Shown here in pieces: positions 44,267 through 54,400 of a stretch of 57,035 nucleotides of DNA. Origin of the DNA: Flavobacteriales bacterium (lineage in GTDB: Bacteria > Bacteroidota > Bacteroidia > Flavobacteriales_F > PHOS-HE28); contig JAIOIH010000069.1 of assembly GCA_019912395.1 (NCBI GenBank), positions 1-57,035 on the forward strand. Reading direction: 5' to 3'. The notes beneath the pieces were generated by a model, which ran no database searches, was not told the DNA's origin, and saw only the letters and a list, made by a program, of their open reading frames with translations. The position numbers and the translations under genes were made by a program. Each line of letters starts with the position of its first letter. Positions within the stretch are counted from its first letter, which is position 1.

Positions 44267-46096
44267 TTACTTCAACGCGATGCGCTGCACGTTGTAGTTG
44301 GTGCCATCACCCACACGGATGGTGTAGATGCCAGCAGCATTGCCGGAGAGGTCCAGCGAGGTCTCCGTACCGTTGAAGCTGGCGGTCTGCACCAAGGTGC
44401 CCAAGGTGTTGTACACCTCCACGGTCATATGGCCGGTGATCTCCGAGCGGATCTGCACCGGGCCGGTGGTGGGGCTTGGGTACATGGTCACTCCTTGCAG
44501 AGCGGGAGCCTCCTGTACGCCCACACCGAGCATTTTGGAGAGGCGCACTGCCCAAGCGGTGCCGTTGCCGCCGTACAGGTTGATGTTCTGGTCGTCAACG
44601 GGGATCCACAGCATGCTGGCGATAGAGGGCTGGGGTACGGTCTCGTCATCGAGGATGAAGAGGTCGTTGCCGCTTTCCTGGAACATGTTCGCGGAGACGA
44701 AATAGGCACCGGGGTTGAGCATGATCGGATCGAGGAAGGAGAGCCCGACCACACCTCCATTGTCGAGGTCTGTCTGGGAGATCACCCGGATGTCCGACTG
44801 TGCCAATGGGGACGAAAGGTCGGGAGTGCTGGCAAGTACATCCGCGGTATCGTACACGGACATGGTGAAGTAGCTGCCCGCATCCGTATTACTGCTCAAG
44901 ACGATCTCACCACCATAGAACATCTCCCCGGTCTGGATCTCGAAGTAGTTGAGCAGGCGCACGTCCTGTGTGTTGTCGGTGAAGGAGCCGGTTCCTGCTT
45001 GGGAGAGACTAAGGATCGAATCCGGGACCATGTCAATACCGTCCAAGGTGTACAGGTCGTTCGAAACCTGGAAATAGCGGTACGCGAAGTTGTTGCTCAT
45101 GTTGTCATCCATGCCGATCTGATCGCTGGTCACGGTGAAGTAGGCCGTGTATATTCCGACCGGAGTGGGGCTGGGCAATGTGATGTTGGCCTCGGCCACC
45201 GAGGTGTCCCCGTTCAGCATTGTGCCGATCGGTACGATGGCAGACCCAATTTCGGTCATGCTTTCGTCCATGAGGGAAATGGAAACCGACACATTGGTCT
45301 GATCGTTGGCTCCGAAGTTGATGACCCCGGCGCCCACGTCCAGCGTGGAAGGCATCTGGCTTTGTGGCACCCGGCCGTACTCGTATCCTCCGCCGAACTG
45401 GGCCGTGTAGCCGTAGTCCATGATGATCTCGTGGTCAGGCAAGGTGATCACGGCAACATCGTCGATCATCCACGCATAGTCGCAGCCACCCTCATAGCGG
45501 AACCGGATCAATGCACTGGCGGCTCCGCCGATCTGGCTGGACAGGTTCACGGACAGCAGTTCCGGATTGTCCGTGATGCTGTTCCCTCCAATATCATTGA
45601 TCTGGGTCGTTGTCCACGTGGCACCGTTGTCAATGCTGGTCTCCACATAGCAAGTGCCTTGGAACTCGCGATAGAATTGTTCGAACTGGAGAACTACACC
45701 GGAATAGGCGCTCAGGTCGATCGGGTTCGCCATGGCGATCCAGGCGTTCTGGAGGCCGCCGCAAAGGAGGTCGGAGTCGAACAGGGCGAAACCATTGGCG
45801 GCCGTGGTGGATTCGATGGTGCCGATGGTGTAGGGTCCGGTGGAACCCGTGGTGCCGATCACCCAGTTATCGTTGTTGGGGTCATTGATGTTCCCAATGT
45901 TCCAAGTGGCTGGATTCGAGAAATCATCGGTCCAGATCACTTCGCGGTTCGCCGAATAGCCGACGGGCACGTGGTGGGCGGGTTGCGCCGTGATCCGCTG
46001 CTTGAGGACGCGGTTGTGCGCGCTTCCGTTTGATTGCGCCATGGCGGTGCCCCCGATCAGGGACAGGGCCAAGGCCGAAATGTAGAGTTTGTTCAT
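44267..46096 (-). CDS. Secreted T9SS-sorted tandem paralogue 3
   Basis: A 609-aa exported protein with a signal peptide (MNKLYISALALSLIGGTAMAQ). Its head (REVIWTDDFSNPATWNIGNIND ... ESTTAANGFALFDSDLLCGG ... CDYAWMIDDVAVITLPDHEI) is another jellyroll-like domain, distinct in sequence from paralogues 1 and 2. After the GGGYEYGRVPQSQMP phrase it joins the conserved portion, with an Ig-like repeat (TNVSVSISLMDESMTEIGSA), the NTQDVRLLNYFEI block, and the sorting domain ending QRIALK. It is the most upstream member of the array and has its own -7 element. Confidence 0.88.
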   Translation of the reverse strand: MNKLYISALALSLIGGTAMAQSNGSAHNRVLKQRITAQPAHHVPVGYSANREVIWTDDFSNPATWNIGNINDPNNDNWVIGTTGSTGPYTIGTIESTTAANGFALFDSDLLCGGLQNAWIAMANPIDLSAYSGVVLQFEQFYREFQGTCYVETSIDNGATWTTTQINDIGGNSITDNPELLSVNLSSQIGGAASALIRFRYEGGCDYAWMIDDVAVITLPDHEIIMDYGYTAQFGGGYEYGRVPQSQMPSTLDVGAGVINFGANDQTNVSVSISLMDESMTEIGSAIVPIGTMLNGDTSVAEANITLPSPTPVGIYTAYFTVTSDQIGMDDNMSNNFAYRYFQVSNDLYTLDGIDMVPDSILSLSQAGTGSFTDNTQDVRLLNYFEIQTGEMFYGGEIVLSSNTDAGSYFTMSVYDTADVLASTPDLSSPLAQSDIRVISQTDLDNGGVVGLSFLDPIMLNPGAYFVSANMFQESGNDLFILDDETVPQPSIASMLWIPVDDQNINLYGGNGTAWAVRLSKMLGVGVQEAPALQGVTMYPSPTTGPVQIRSEITGHMTVEVYNTLGTLVQTASFNGTETSLDLSGNAAGIYTIRVGDGTNYNVQRIALK

Positions 46097-46131
46097 CGTT
46101 GGTTTGGTTTTCAGTTCGGGTTGGTGAGTTG

Positions 46132-46139
46132 CAAAGATA
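46132..46139 (-). promoter_or_regulatory. Putative -7 element of tandem paralogue 3
   Basis: The minus strand reads TATCTTTG, an exact TAnnTTTG match, 35 bases before the ATG. No -33 element was evident. Confidence 0.5.
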
Positions 46140-46254
46140 GGAACCTCACCGCATTACGGATGGTTGATGGACCATCGGTGGACCCAGGTTACCCATCGGT
46201 ATTAAATGAACGAGTGGAGGGACGGATTGTTCGAATGGCCCGGATCTTCCTCCT

Positions 46255-47982
46255 TCAGGTGGCCGGGACCCTTCGCGATGGCAGGATCGCCTGCAGCAGG
46301 ATGGCCAGCACCACGGTGATCGCGGGGGCGATCAAATTGTACCACAGGAAGGCAACCTCCACATCGGAGAAGTGCAGCGCGAAGATCACCGCCTGCGCGA
46401 TCAGCGCCGCGATGAACACCGCAGTGCCCTGCACGTGCTTGATGAAGAACGCCACCAGGAAGATCCCCAGAATGGTGCCGTAGAACAACGATCCGAGTAT
46501 GTTGACGGCTTGGATGAGGTTCTCGAAGAGCGAGAACACCGCAGCGAAGCACAGGGCCAGGACCCCGAAGAAGACGGTTGCCCATCTGCTCGTGCGCACT
46601 TGCCGGGTATCGGTGGCCGACCGGGGCAGCACGTCCACCACGCTGGTAGTGGCCAGGGCGCTCAGTTCGGCGCTGGTGCTGCTCATGCCCGCGCTGAAGA
46701 TCATGGCCAGTAACAGGCCCACCACGCCAATGGGCAAATGGTCCATGATGTAGGAAACGAAGATGTAGTCCTTGTCGTTCGCCTCGCGGTGCGGCATGGT
46801 TTCCTTGATCGTAGCGGCGTAGCGGGCGCGCAGGGAATCATCCGCCGCCAAGGCGGACCTGAGCGCTGCCGTGGCATCGGCCTGCTGTTCGGGCAGGCCG
46901 GTGCGTTCCGATGTGATCCACTCCCTGGTAAGCGCGGTGATCCGCTCGGAATTGTACTGATGCTGCGATTCCATTTCGGCGGCATTTTCGCTGAGCGGTC
47001 GATCCGGTGGATCGACGGTACGGGTGTTGACCGCGCTTTCGTGCATCGCTTCCACGTTCGCTGCGTTCCAATGCACCGGCGAGGCGTTCAGCAGATAGAA
47101 CACGAACACCAGCACCCCGGTGAGCAGGATGAAGAACTGCATCGGTATCTTCAGCAGTGCGTTCATCCAAAGGCCCTGCTTGGCCTGTTGCACGTTCTTG
47201 CCGCCGAGGTAGCGCTGCACTTGGCTTTGGTCCGTGCCGAAATAGGACAATTGCAAAAAGAAGCCGCCGATCAAACCGCTCCACAAGGTGTACTTGTCGC
47301 TCGGGTCGAAGGAGAGGTCGATCACGTCCAGCTTCCCCAGGGAATTCGCCAGCTTCAGGCTCTCGCCGAAGTTCATGGTGCTCCCGATGTAATGCACCGT
47401 GAGCCCGAACGCGACGAGCAGCCCGGCGAAGATCACCGCCATTTGCTGCTTATGCGTTACGCCCACGGCCTTGGCGCCACCGGTGGTGGTGTACAGGATC
47501 ACCAGCACGCCGATGAAAAGGCAGGTCCACGATAGCGGCCAGCCTACCACCTTGCTGAGGATGATGCTGGGTGCGTAGATGGTAATACCCGCTGCCATGC
47601 TACGCTGGATGAGGAAGAGGCCGGCGGTGAGCAATCGTGCCCGCCCATCAAAGCGCTTGCCGATGAATTCGTACGCGGTGAACACCTTCCACTTGTAGTA
47701 GAGCGGGATGAACACGAGGTTGATCACCACCATGGCCAGCGGCAACCCGAAGTAGAACTGAACGAAGCCCATGCCGTCCGCAAAGCCTTGGCCCGGCGTG
47801 CTGAGGAAGGTGATCGCACTGGCCTGAGTGGCCATCACGCTGAGCCCCACGCCCCACCAGCGCGCATCGCCGCCACCGCGCAGGTAGCCCTCGCTGTCCC
47901 GTGTGCTGCGCGTTTTCCACACGCCATAGGCCGTGATGAAGCCCAAGGTGCCGAGGAGGATGATCCAGTCGAGTGCGTGCAT
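46255..47982 (-). CDS. Sodium/solute symporter (SSS family)
   Basis: A 575-aa inner-membrane transporter coupling Na+ to uptake of a solute. Typical SSS sequences include the N-terminal MATQASAITFLSTPGQGFADG (unwound helix region), a GGAKAVGVTHKQQ turn, YFGTDQSQVQRYLGGKN (sodium-site and family signature) and SAGMSSTSAELSALATTSVVDVLPR. Between residues about 298 and 400 there is a charged, helical, non-membrane insertion (NASPVHWNAANVEAMHESAV ... LREWITSERTG-type). A PIG-L deacetylase gene lies 0.6 kb upstream on the same strand, with a small gene in between. Substrate unknown; a sugar or amino sugar derivative is a guess from that pairing. Confidence 0.92.
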   Translation of the reverse strand: MHALDWIILLGTLGFITAYGVWKTRSTRDSEGYLRGGGDARWWGVGLSVMATQASAITFLSTPGQGFADGMGFVQFYFGLPLAMVVINLVFIPLYYKWKVFTAYEFIGKRFDGRARLLTAGLFLIQRSMAAGITIYAPSIILSKVVGWPLSWTCLFIGVLVILYTTTGGAKAVGVTHKQQMAVIFAGLLVAFGLTVHYIGSTMNFGESLKLANSLGKLDVIDLSFDPSDKYTLWSGLIGGFFLQLSYFGTDQSQVQRYLGGKNVQQAKQGLWMNALLKIPMQFFILLTGVLVFVFYLLNASPVHWNAANVEAMHESAVNTRTVDPPDRPLSENAAEMESQHQYNSERITALTREWITSERTGLPEQQADATAALRSALAADDSLRARYAATIKETMPHREANDKDYIFVSYIMDHLPIGVVGLLLAMIFSAGMSSTSAELSALATTSVVDVLPRSATDTRQVRTSRWATVFFGVLALCFAAVFSLFENLIQAVNILGSLFYGTILGIFLVAFFIKHVQGTAVFIAALIAQAVIFALHFSDVEVAFLWYNLIAPAITVVLAILLQAILPSRRVPAT

Positions 47983-47985
47983 AAG

Positions 47986-48625
47986 GGAATGAAGAATTCA
48001 GAATGTAGAACTCACAATGTAGAATGAGCTGCCAGCAGCTTCCTGCGCACTGCGGAATTCTGCGCTCCGGATGGATCCGCTCCAACATGCGATGCTCTTA
48101 GTACAGTGCGTCACCTGCGTTCCCCGCATTCTAAATTCTACATTCATCAGGTCTACAATTTACTCCTCCCGTCTTTCCGGTTTCGCTCAGCGGTCTTGAT
48201 ACTTGTCGAGAATATGGCGATCAGCTCGCTGCTCTCTTTCAACAACCACGCATTTTTTTCTTCGGAAAGGTCCATCAACTTCGCCCGAGCTTGAACACGC
48301 ATGTTGTTTCGGGACTCCCGCAATTCCTTCAAGGCCAATCTCATTTTATGAATGAAGTCCGCTGTGGACTCAGCGCCTTGTACTTCGCCATAGTGGAGCG
48401 CGGCGGCGGTTCCGCTGCGCAACAATTGTTTGGCAAGGTGCAAGCCCGCTATTGACTTTGGCATTTGGTTCGTGAAGGTCACGATCGCTGCACCAAATTC
48501 AACGCACCGGTCATCCAGGTCATATTTGCGTTCGTCGGCCATGGGCTTCAGGTTTTTACGTTGGATCTCTGACGCTCCAATTCTAAATTCTGCATTCCTC
48601 AGTTCTACATTCTACATTCCGTAGC
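47986..48625. repeat. ATTCTAC/ATTCTAA heptamer tracts around the four-helix-bundle gene
   Basis: AATTCTACATTC-like phrases, built from ATTCTAA and ATTCTAC heptamers, occur after the symporter start (47986-48030, in reverse sense), on one side of the small gene (48128-48165) and again on its other side (48578-48620). They flank the 48153-48542 gene on both sides. Confidence 0.6.
48153..48542 (-). CDS. Four-helix-bundle protein (S23-like)
   Basis: A 129-aa all-helical protein of the S23/four-helix-bundle family. The order DLDDRCVEFGAAIVTFTNQMP, GLHLAKQLLRSGTAAALHYGEVQ, DFIHKMRLALKELRESRNNMR and LLKESSELIAIFSTSIKTA covers the four helices and the family's conserved LRSGTA and E-G-ES/DF blocks. 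Relatives are encoded within 23S rRNA intervening sequences, and others act as accessory proteins of diversity-generating retroelements; free-standing copies like this one have no known role. No reverse transcriptase or rRNA is nearby. Its base composition looks lower in GC than the flanks and it is bordered by short repeats. Confidence 0.88.
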   Translation of the reverse strand: MADERKYDLDDRCVEFGAAIVTFTNQMPKSIAGLHLAKQLLRSGTAAALHYGEVQGAESTADFIHKMRLALKELRESRNNMRVQARAKLMDLSEEKNAWLLKESSELIAIFSTSIKTAERNRKDGRSKL

Positions 48626-51109
48626 TCATCTACGCGATATCAAATTCGCAAATAGTCGGTATGCGCCCGGCACGCCGGCAGGCAATTGCCGGAAGAAGCT
48701 GATGCCCGTGTACACGTACCGTCCCTTGCCATAGTCACAAGTAATGAGTGCGCCGTTGACCGGTTCTTCCCCTGGATCGTTCCATCCGATCAATGGCGTG
48801 TAATGCGGGTCCAGGTCCCCAACGAAATAGAGGCCACGTTCCTGGACCCAGTCGTTGAAGTCGCTTGGGCCTATCTTGTTGGGGGTGTTCAATAGGGGGT
48901 TCTTCGGGTCGAGGAAGGTGGGCGGAGCTTCCTCCACGGTAACGCGGTCGCGGGTGATGGTGAACGGATACGGACCGATGAGCGAGTCCGGCAGCACCAT
49001 GTCCCTGCTCCTTGTGTTGTACTGCGCCACCACCGTGCCGCCCTGCATCACATAATCCATCAGTACCGGGTTCAGGGTCTTCATGGCGGGGTCCGTGTTG
49101 TAGGCGCGAATACCGACCACGATGGCATCGTGGTTCCCGAGGAGTTGTGCCGTTGCAGTGGCGGGGTCGATGAGGTCCACGGTGAGGCCGAGCTGTTCCA
49201 GGGCTTGCGGCACGTCATCGCCCGCGCCCATGATGTAGCCCACGCGCTTGGCGTTCACTTTGATGTCGATCGGCACCGCACGGAACGTGGCCTGTGTATA
49301 CCATGAGCGCTTGGGGATGTGGTCGTAGGCGATGATGCGGCGTGTGAGGTTGGTGGGGCCGGTGTGGCCCACCTCCATGCGCAGATAGGGTAACGTGCGT
49401 TGCGTGGCCCCGCTGGGGACCACCTTCAGGCTTGCGCCGAGGCGTTCTCCTTCCTTCATTGGCCCAAGCTCCTGTCGCTGTGGAAGCAGGTCCCAATCGG
49501 CCACGAGCTCGCAGATCAATTCCGCCTTGGAAAGATCGGTGAAGGCTTCCACGCCGATGTGCTCCACGGCCGCGGTGTCCTTCACCATGAGCACACCGGG
49601 GCTGGCGAACAGCGAGACCGGCGGCACCACTTCACAGTGCTGTTCCAGTTGCCCTTTCACGCGGTCCACCGTGCGATGGAGCACCGGAACCGTGCCCGTT
49701 ACCGTTGCGCCGCCTTGGAAACGCAGGGTATAGGGCACCTGCAATTCCGGCGGCGTAACGGGAAGGCCGATCAACGCCGGGTCCGCAACGCGGAACATGT
49801 TCCCGTGGGGATGTTCCAGCCAGAAGGGTTGATCCGGCCTGCTCGGCGCTCTCAATCCCACCTTCATGGTCCATGGCTCGTTCATCCCCAGCGGGACCCC
49901 GTCCTTGCCCGGGACGACAACTTCCACCGGCGAGCTGCTTCGCGTAAGGATGTTCAAGGCCACGTACACGGAATCACCGGTCACCACCTGCGGGGCGTCC
50001 GCCAAGGCTTCCACCACGGTCCCCGTGACCTCCAGCAGCAGCTTGCCCACCTTTATTCGGGTGCGCTCCTTCCACTTGGATGCTGGTAGCGCATCCACCG
50101 CCGCGGACAGGCGGGCCAAGGCATCCACGCTTTTCTCCGGGGCGCGGACGTCGTATCCGGCGATCAAGGCTGCCACGTCCATTGCCACTTCCGCGCCGCC
50201 TTCAACCCGGCCCCAGGTCATGTCGATGCCGTCGAAGATGTCATTGCTCTTCGGTTTGTCCCCTTTTTCGAAGTGCAGGTATTCCGATTGCGCGCCGCGC
50301 GTTTCAGCTGCTCCGAAGCCTTGGCTCTTGTGCATGCTGCGGCTGCGTCCTGCGAGCTCGGTATAGCTACGGCCCAGCAAGGGGTCATAGCCGCCCACGT
50401 CCACGGTATGCCAGTCGGAATGTGACCTGGCATATTCGGCGAGGTCCTTTTTCCACCAAGTGCTACCATTGAAGAAGAGCCTGCGAGGCTGCCACACGGA
50501 CAAGCCTTGTTCCAATTGCTCGGGGAAGGCCTTCGGGTCCCCGGCCAGGTCGAAGGCTTCGCGGGCGAGGATGGCACTGGCTTCGTGGTGCCCGTGCCCG
50601 GCATCACGCGTGGGCGGAAAGCGGGTGATCATGATGTCCGGCCGGAACGTTCGGATCACTCGCACCACGTCGCTGAGCATCTCTCTTTTGCCCCATTTCC
50701 CAAAGCTCTCCTCGGCGCTCCTGCTGTAACCGAAGTCGCTTGCACGGGTGAAGAATTGCTCGCCGCCGTCGATCCCCCGTGCCGCAAGCAGCTCCTCGGT
50801 GCGAATGATGCCGAGCGCATCGCCGAGTTCCGGGCCGACGAGGTTCTGCCCGCCATCACCGCGCGTGAGGCTGAGGTAGCCGGTGCGCACCTTCTTGCCA
50901 TTGGACAGCCAAGCGATCAGCTTGGTGTTCTCATCGTCCGGGTGCGCGGCGATGTAGAGTACGCTGCCCACCACGGGGAGCTTCTCCATGTCATGGAGGA
51001 TGCGGGCAGCATCAGGGTACGCGACTTGAGCGCTGACGTGGAATGGTGAGGTGCAAGTAGCGAGCGCGAAGCCGAGGTTCAGGGCGAATCCGATGGACAT
51101 GTATCGCAT
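48626..51109 (-). CDS. PIG-L family deacetylase with long C-terminal extension
   Basis: An 827-aa exported protein from the ATG at 51109 (signal peptide MRYMSIGFALNLGFALATC, cleaved near FHVSAQ); another ATG lies three codons on at 51100. The PIG-L/LmbE metal site is the AHPDDEN motif near residue 55, with the later histidines in GHGHHEAS (near 180) completing zinc binding. These enzymes remove N-acetyl groups from GlcNAc-linked substrates. After about residue 300 there is a 500-residue extension with beta-rich segments and a C-terminal class I glutamine-amidotransferase-like segment (AIVVGIRAYNTD, YVMQGGTVVAQYNT). The nearest functional neighbour is the symporter, with the four-helix-bundle gene between. 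Confidence 0.9.
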   Translation of the reverse strand: MRYMSIGFALNLGFALATCTSPFHVSAQVAYPDAARILHDMEKLPVVGSVLYIAAHPDDENTKLIAWLSNGKKVRTGYLSLTRGDGGQNLVGPELGDALGIIRTEELLAARGIDGGEQFFTRASDFGYSRSAEESFGKWGKREMLSDVVRVIRTFRPDIMITRFPPTRDAGHGHHEASAILAREAFDLAGDPKAFPEQLEQGLSVWQPRRLFFNGSTWWKKDLAEYARSHSDWHTVDVGGYDPLLGRSYTELAGRSRSMHKSQGFGAAETRGAQSEYLHFEKGDKPKSNDIFDGIDMTWGRVEGGAEVAMDVAALIAGYDVRAPEKSVDALARLSAAVDALPASKWKERTRIKVGKLLLEVTGTVVEALADAPQVVTGDSVYVALNILTRSSSPVEVVVPGKDGVPLGMNEPWTMKVGLRAPSRPDQPFWLEHPHGNMFRVADPALIGLPVTPPELQVPYTLRFQGGATVTGTVPVLHRTVDRVKGQLEQHCEVVPPVSLFASPGVLMVKDTAAVEHIGVEAFTDLSKAELICELVADWDLLPQRQELGPMKEGERLGASLKVVPSGATQRTLPYLRMEVGHTGPTNLTRRIIAYDHIPKRSWYTQATFRAVPIDIKVNAKRVGYIMGAGDDVPQALEQLGLTVDLIDPATATAQLLGNHDAIVVGIRAYNTDPAMKTLNPVLMDYVMQGGTVVAQYNTRSRDMVLPDSLIGPYPFTITRDRVTVEEAPPTFLDPKNPLLNTPNKIGPSDFNDWVQERGLYFVGDLDPHYTPLIGWNDPGEEPVNGALITCDYGKGRYVYTGISFFRQLPAGVPGAYRLFANLISRR

Positions 51110-51470
51110 GGGCGGCAAGATAGATGTGGTGGTCGAAGGAGGCCGCTCATTCACGTATGATGGCGAGCTCACTTCTGCAATAATGCCAACATCAAGTTGA
51201 GCTTATGCCGCTCCTCTAAATGGCTTTGGCCATCCCTCGGTCAAGAGAAGCTCTTCCGGCATTGTGGTCCCGGAGCGCTGAAAGAACAAGACCGGAAATC
51301 GGATCGGACAGGACTGAACGACCTTTGCATCGGGAGTCGTCCCGAGTGGCCTTTTTGAGCAGTACTGATCGACTGCACCAAAGTATCGGTCGGACCCTTA
51401 ATAACAAGCTCAACTGTCCATCCCGTTCTTGGCCGGGAATGTTGGAATGCACGGTAATTTGGTTTTCTCA
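51110..51470. other. Gene-poor stretch between PIG-L and the FG-GAP gene
   Basis: About 360 bases with no convincing gene. They hold a -7-like TATCTTGC on the minus strand (51115-51122) for the PIG-L gene, a GACCTTTG (51320-51327) on the plus strand close to TAnnTTTG, and a small hairpin TCGGGA-GTCG-TCCCGA (51330-51345) followed by a short T-run. The hairpin could be a leader structure for the downstream gene or a stray terminator. Confidence 0.5.
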
Positions 51471-54400
51471 ATGGTCCGCTCCAGGCAAACATGGGTATTG
51501 GGGCTAGGGGTAGCCTTGGCTTGGTGGTGCCTAAGCATCGGTGTCGGGGTGCGTAACGATGCGCCTGGCATCATGGATCGTTGGGGTTTGGGCCACACCT
51601 TCAATGGTGCTGATCGAAAGGGGCCGCTACATGGGGTGGCGGCCCCGATGACCGGGAGGTTGGAGGATGGATATGCCATCACCGGACAAGCTGGTGCATA
51701 CCAGAGCTGCAATCCCAAGCAGGGCCTGCGGACTGATTACCGGAAGGATGGTTTCGACCTGTTAGTGGAGGCTTGTGGAGAAGAGCATCGGATCTCCTTT
51801 TCCTTGGTGGGCATCGGAGGAGGAGACACTGTTCTGCAGGCCCGCGATTCTGTTGACGGACGGTTCAATGAAGGTCGCTTGGAAATGGACCATGGGAGCT
51901 TTCGTATGGTGTATGAGAACACTCCGGATGGCATGCGCCACGACCTTGTGGTGAAGGAGAGGCCCGGATGCGGTGGTCGTTTGGAAGCCCGTTTCCTACT
52001 ATCCGGAGATCTGCAGGCTTGGCAACCCGACCCGAATGAGGTGGTATTCCACAGCTTCGACAGGGGCGCCATGGCCATGGTGCCAGCATTGCGGTATAAC
52101 AGCCTGAAGGCATGGGATGCCAGCGGGCGGGTGCTGCCATCCAGCATGGAATTGCACGGTGACCAATTGGTGCTTTCAGTGGCGGATAATGGGGCGAAGT
52201 ACCCGGTCACGATCGATCCACTATCCTCCACCGCCGACCTGGTGCTCTCGGGTAGCCAGACGGGGGAAAATTTTGGCTACAGTGTGGCTACCGCCGGGGA
52301 TGTGAACGGCGATGGCTATAGCGACATCCTGGTGGGTTCACCCAACTGGAACACCCCATTCGCGAACGGGGGGCGTGTACAACTTTTCCTTGGTTCGGCC
52401 AGCGGCATTGCAGCCACGGCAGCTTGGACCTTGGATGGTCCTCAGGTCAACGTTCGACTGGGCTTCAGCATTTCAACGGCAGGCGACCTGAACGGAGATG
52501 GATACAGCGATGTGGCCATTGGTGCACCTGGATTGTTGGGCAGGGGTGCCGTGGTAGTGTTCCTGGGATCCGCAGGTGGATTGGGGGCTACCCCCGCATT
52601 TACCTTGTTTGGCGATTCACAGAGTGGGTGTGAGTTCGGCTGGTCCGTTGCCTTGGCCGGGGATGTGAACGGGGACGATCACAGCGACCTCTTGGTGGGG
52701 GCCCCCCTATTTAACAACGGCGGTGCGGCACGGGGAAAGGCCTATTGCTATTATGGACAGGCCGGCACCTTGAATTTGGGCTGGTCATTTGCCGGCACCG
52801 TGACCAACGCGCAGTTCGGGTCCAGCGTGGCGGGTGTGGGCGATCTGAACGGCGACGGCCTCAGCGATGTGGCCATCGGTGCACCCTATCAGCCCAAGTT
52901 CCCCGGGACCAACAACGGTGCCGTTTATGTATTCCGTGGGAATGCAGGTACCGGCTTGAGCGCGGGGGCGAGCAGCATGCTCACCGGGGTGGGGAGTGCT
53001 AATTTCGGCTATAGCATTTCCAGTGCCGGGGACATGAACGGGGACGGCTATTCGGACCTTCTGGTCGGTGCACCCGCTACGTCAAGCGGCAATGGCGCGG
53101 TCCATCTGTATGTGGGGACTGCGGCGGCTAGCATGGTCCCTGCTACAGCGGCAAGTACCTTGGCAGGTTCCGGGGGTGAACGGCTGGGCAGTTCCGTATC
53201 CTTGGCCGGGGATGTGAACGGGGACGGCTATGCCGACGTGATCATGGGCAGCCCGAATTCCGGAACGGACAAAGGGAAAGTGCGGGTGTACAAAGGAGGA
53301 CCGACCGCGCTGTTCGATGCTTCGCACTTGTATTGGACCCGCACGGGATCGATCGCTGGTGCCTATTTAGGCGCTGCGGTTGCCACCGGAGGTGATGTAA
53401 ATGGTGACGGCATAAGCGACCTGTTGCTCGGAGCTCCGGGCCAAGCGGGTACCGGCGTGGTGAGCATCTTCCACGGCAAGCCGGACCTACCCTCCAGTAC
53501 GATACAGTGGTCTTCCCTTGGTACCCAGAACAACGGATACATGGGCCGTTCAGTGGCCTCTGCAGGTGATGTGAACGGCGATGGTTATAGTGATGTGCTC
53601 ATTGGCGCTTCGGGCATGGATGGTGCCAAGGGGCGGGCCATGCTCTTCCTTGGTTCAGCCAGCGGCTTATCCGCTACCCCGGCCTGGACCACATACGGCG
53701 AGAATGCTCTTGACCAGTTCGGCTATTGCGTGGCCTCTGCCGGTGATGTGAACGGCGATGGCTACAGCGATGTATTGGTGGGGGCAGCTTCTTGGCCGAA
53801 CTATGCGTGGACCGGTAAGGCATACCTCTATTATGGCGGCCCCGCAGGACTATCGCCCACTGCGGCATGGACACTTACCGGGACCTTGCCGGATGACCGC
53901 TTCGGTTATGCCTTGTCCAGCGCTGGCGATGTGAACGGCGATGGCTACAGCGATGTGGCCGTGGGGGCGTACATGTACAATTCGGGACAGGGAAGGGCCT
54001 TTGTGTTCCACGGATCGGCGAGTGGCCTTGCCTCCACAGCGGATTGGGTGGGTACCGGGGATCCACAATCCTTCTACGCGGCCAGTATTTCGCTGGCTGG
54101 CGATGTGAACGGTGATGGCTATGATGACCTCATCGTGGGGGCTCCCCTGCACGATCTTGCCGGGGGGAACAATTATGGCGCTGCATTGGTCTATCATGGA
54201 TCGCCAGCGGGCCTCTCCCCGGTAGCAAACTGGTCTGAGTTCGGTGAAGTACCTGGGGACCAGTTCGGAGAGAGCGTGTCCATGGCCGGGGATGTGAACG
54301 GGGACGGGTACAGCGATGTGGTGATCGGTGCTTACATGCACACCAGTGGCGGGCAAGGCTCGGCAGGCCGAGCCTACGTTTTCCATGGCACGCCCACCGC

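Noticed and set aside
48153-48542. Four-helix-bundle gene as part of a diversity-generating retroelement
   Set aside because: There is no reverse transcriptase and no template/variable repeat pair nearby. The differing heads of the T9SS paralogues lie kilobases away and differ throughout rather than at adenine positions.
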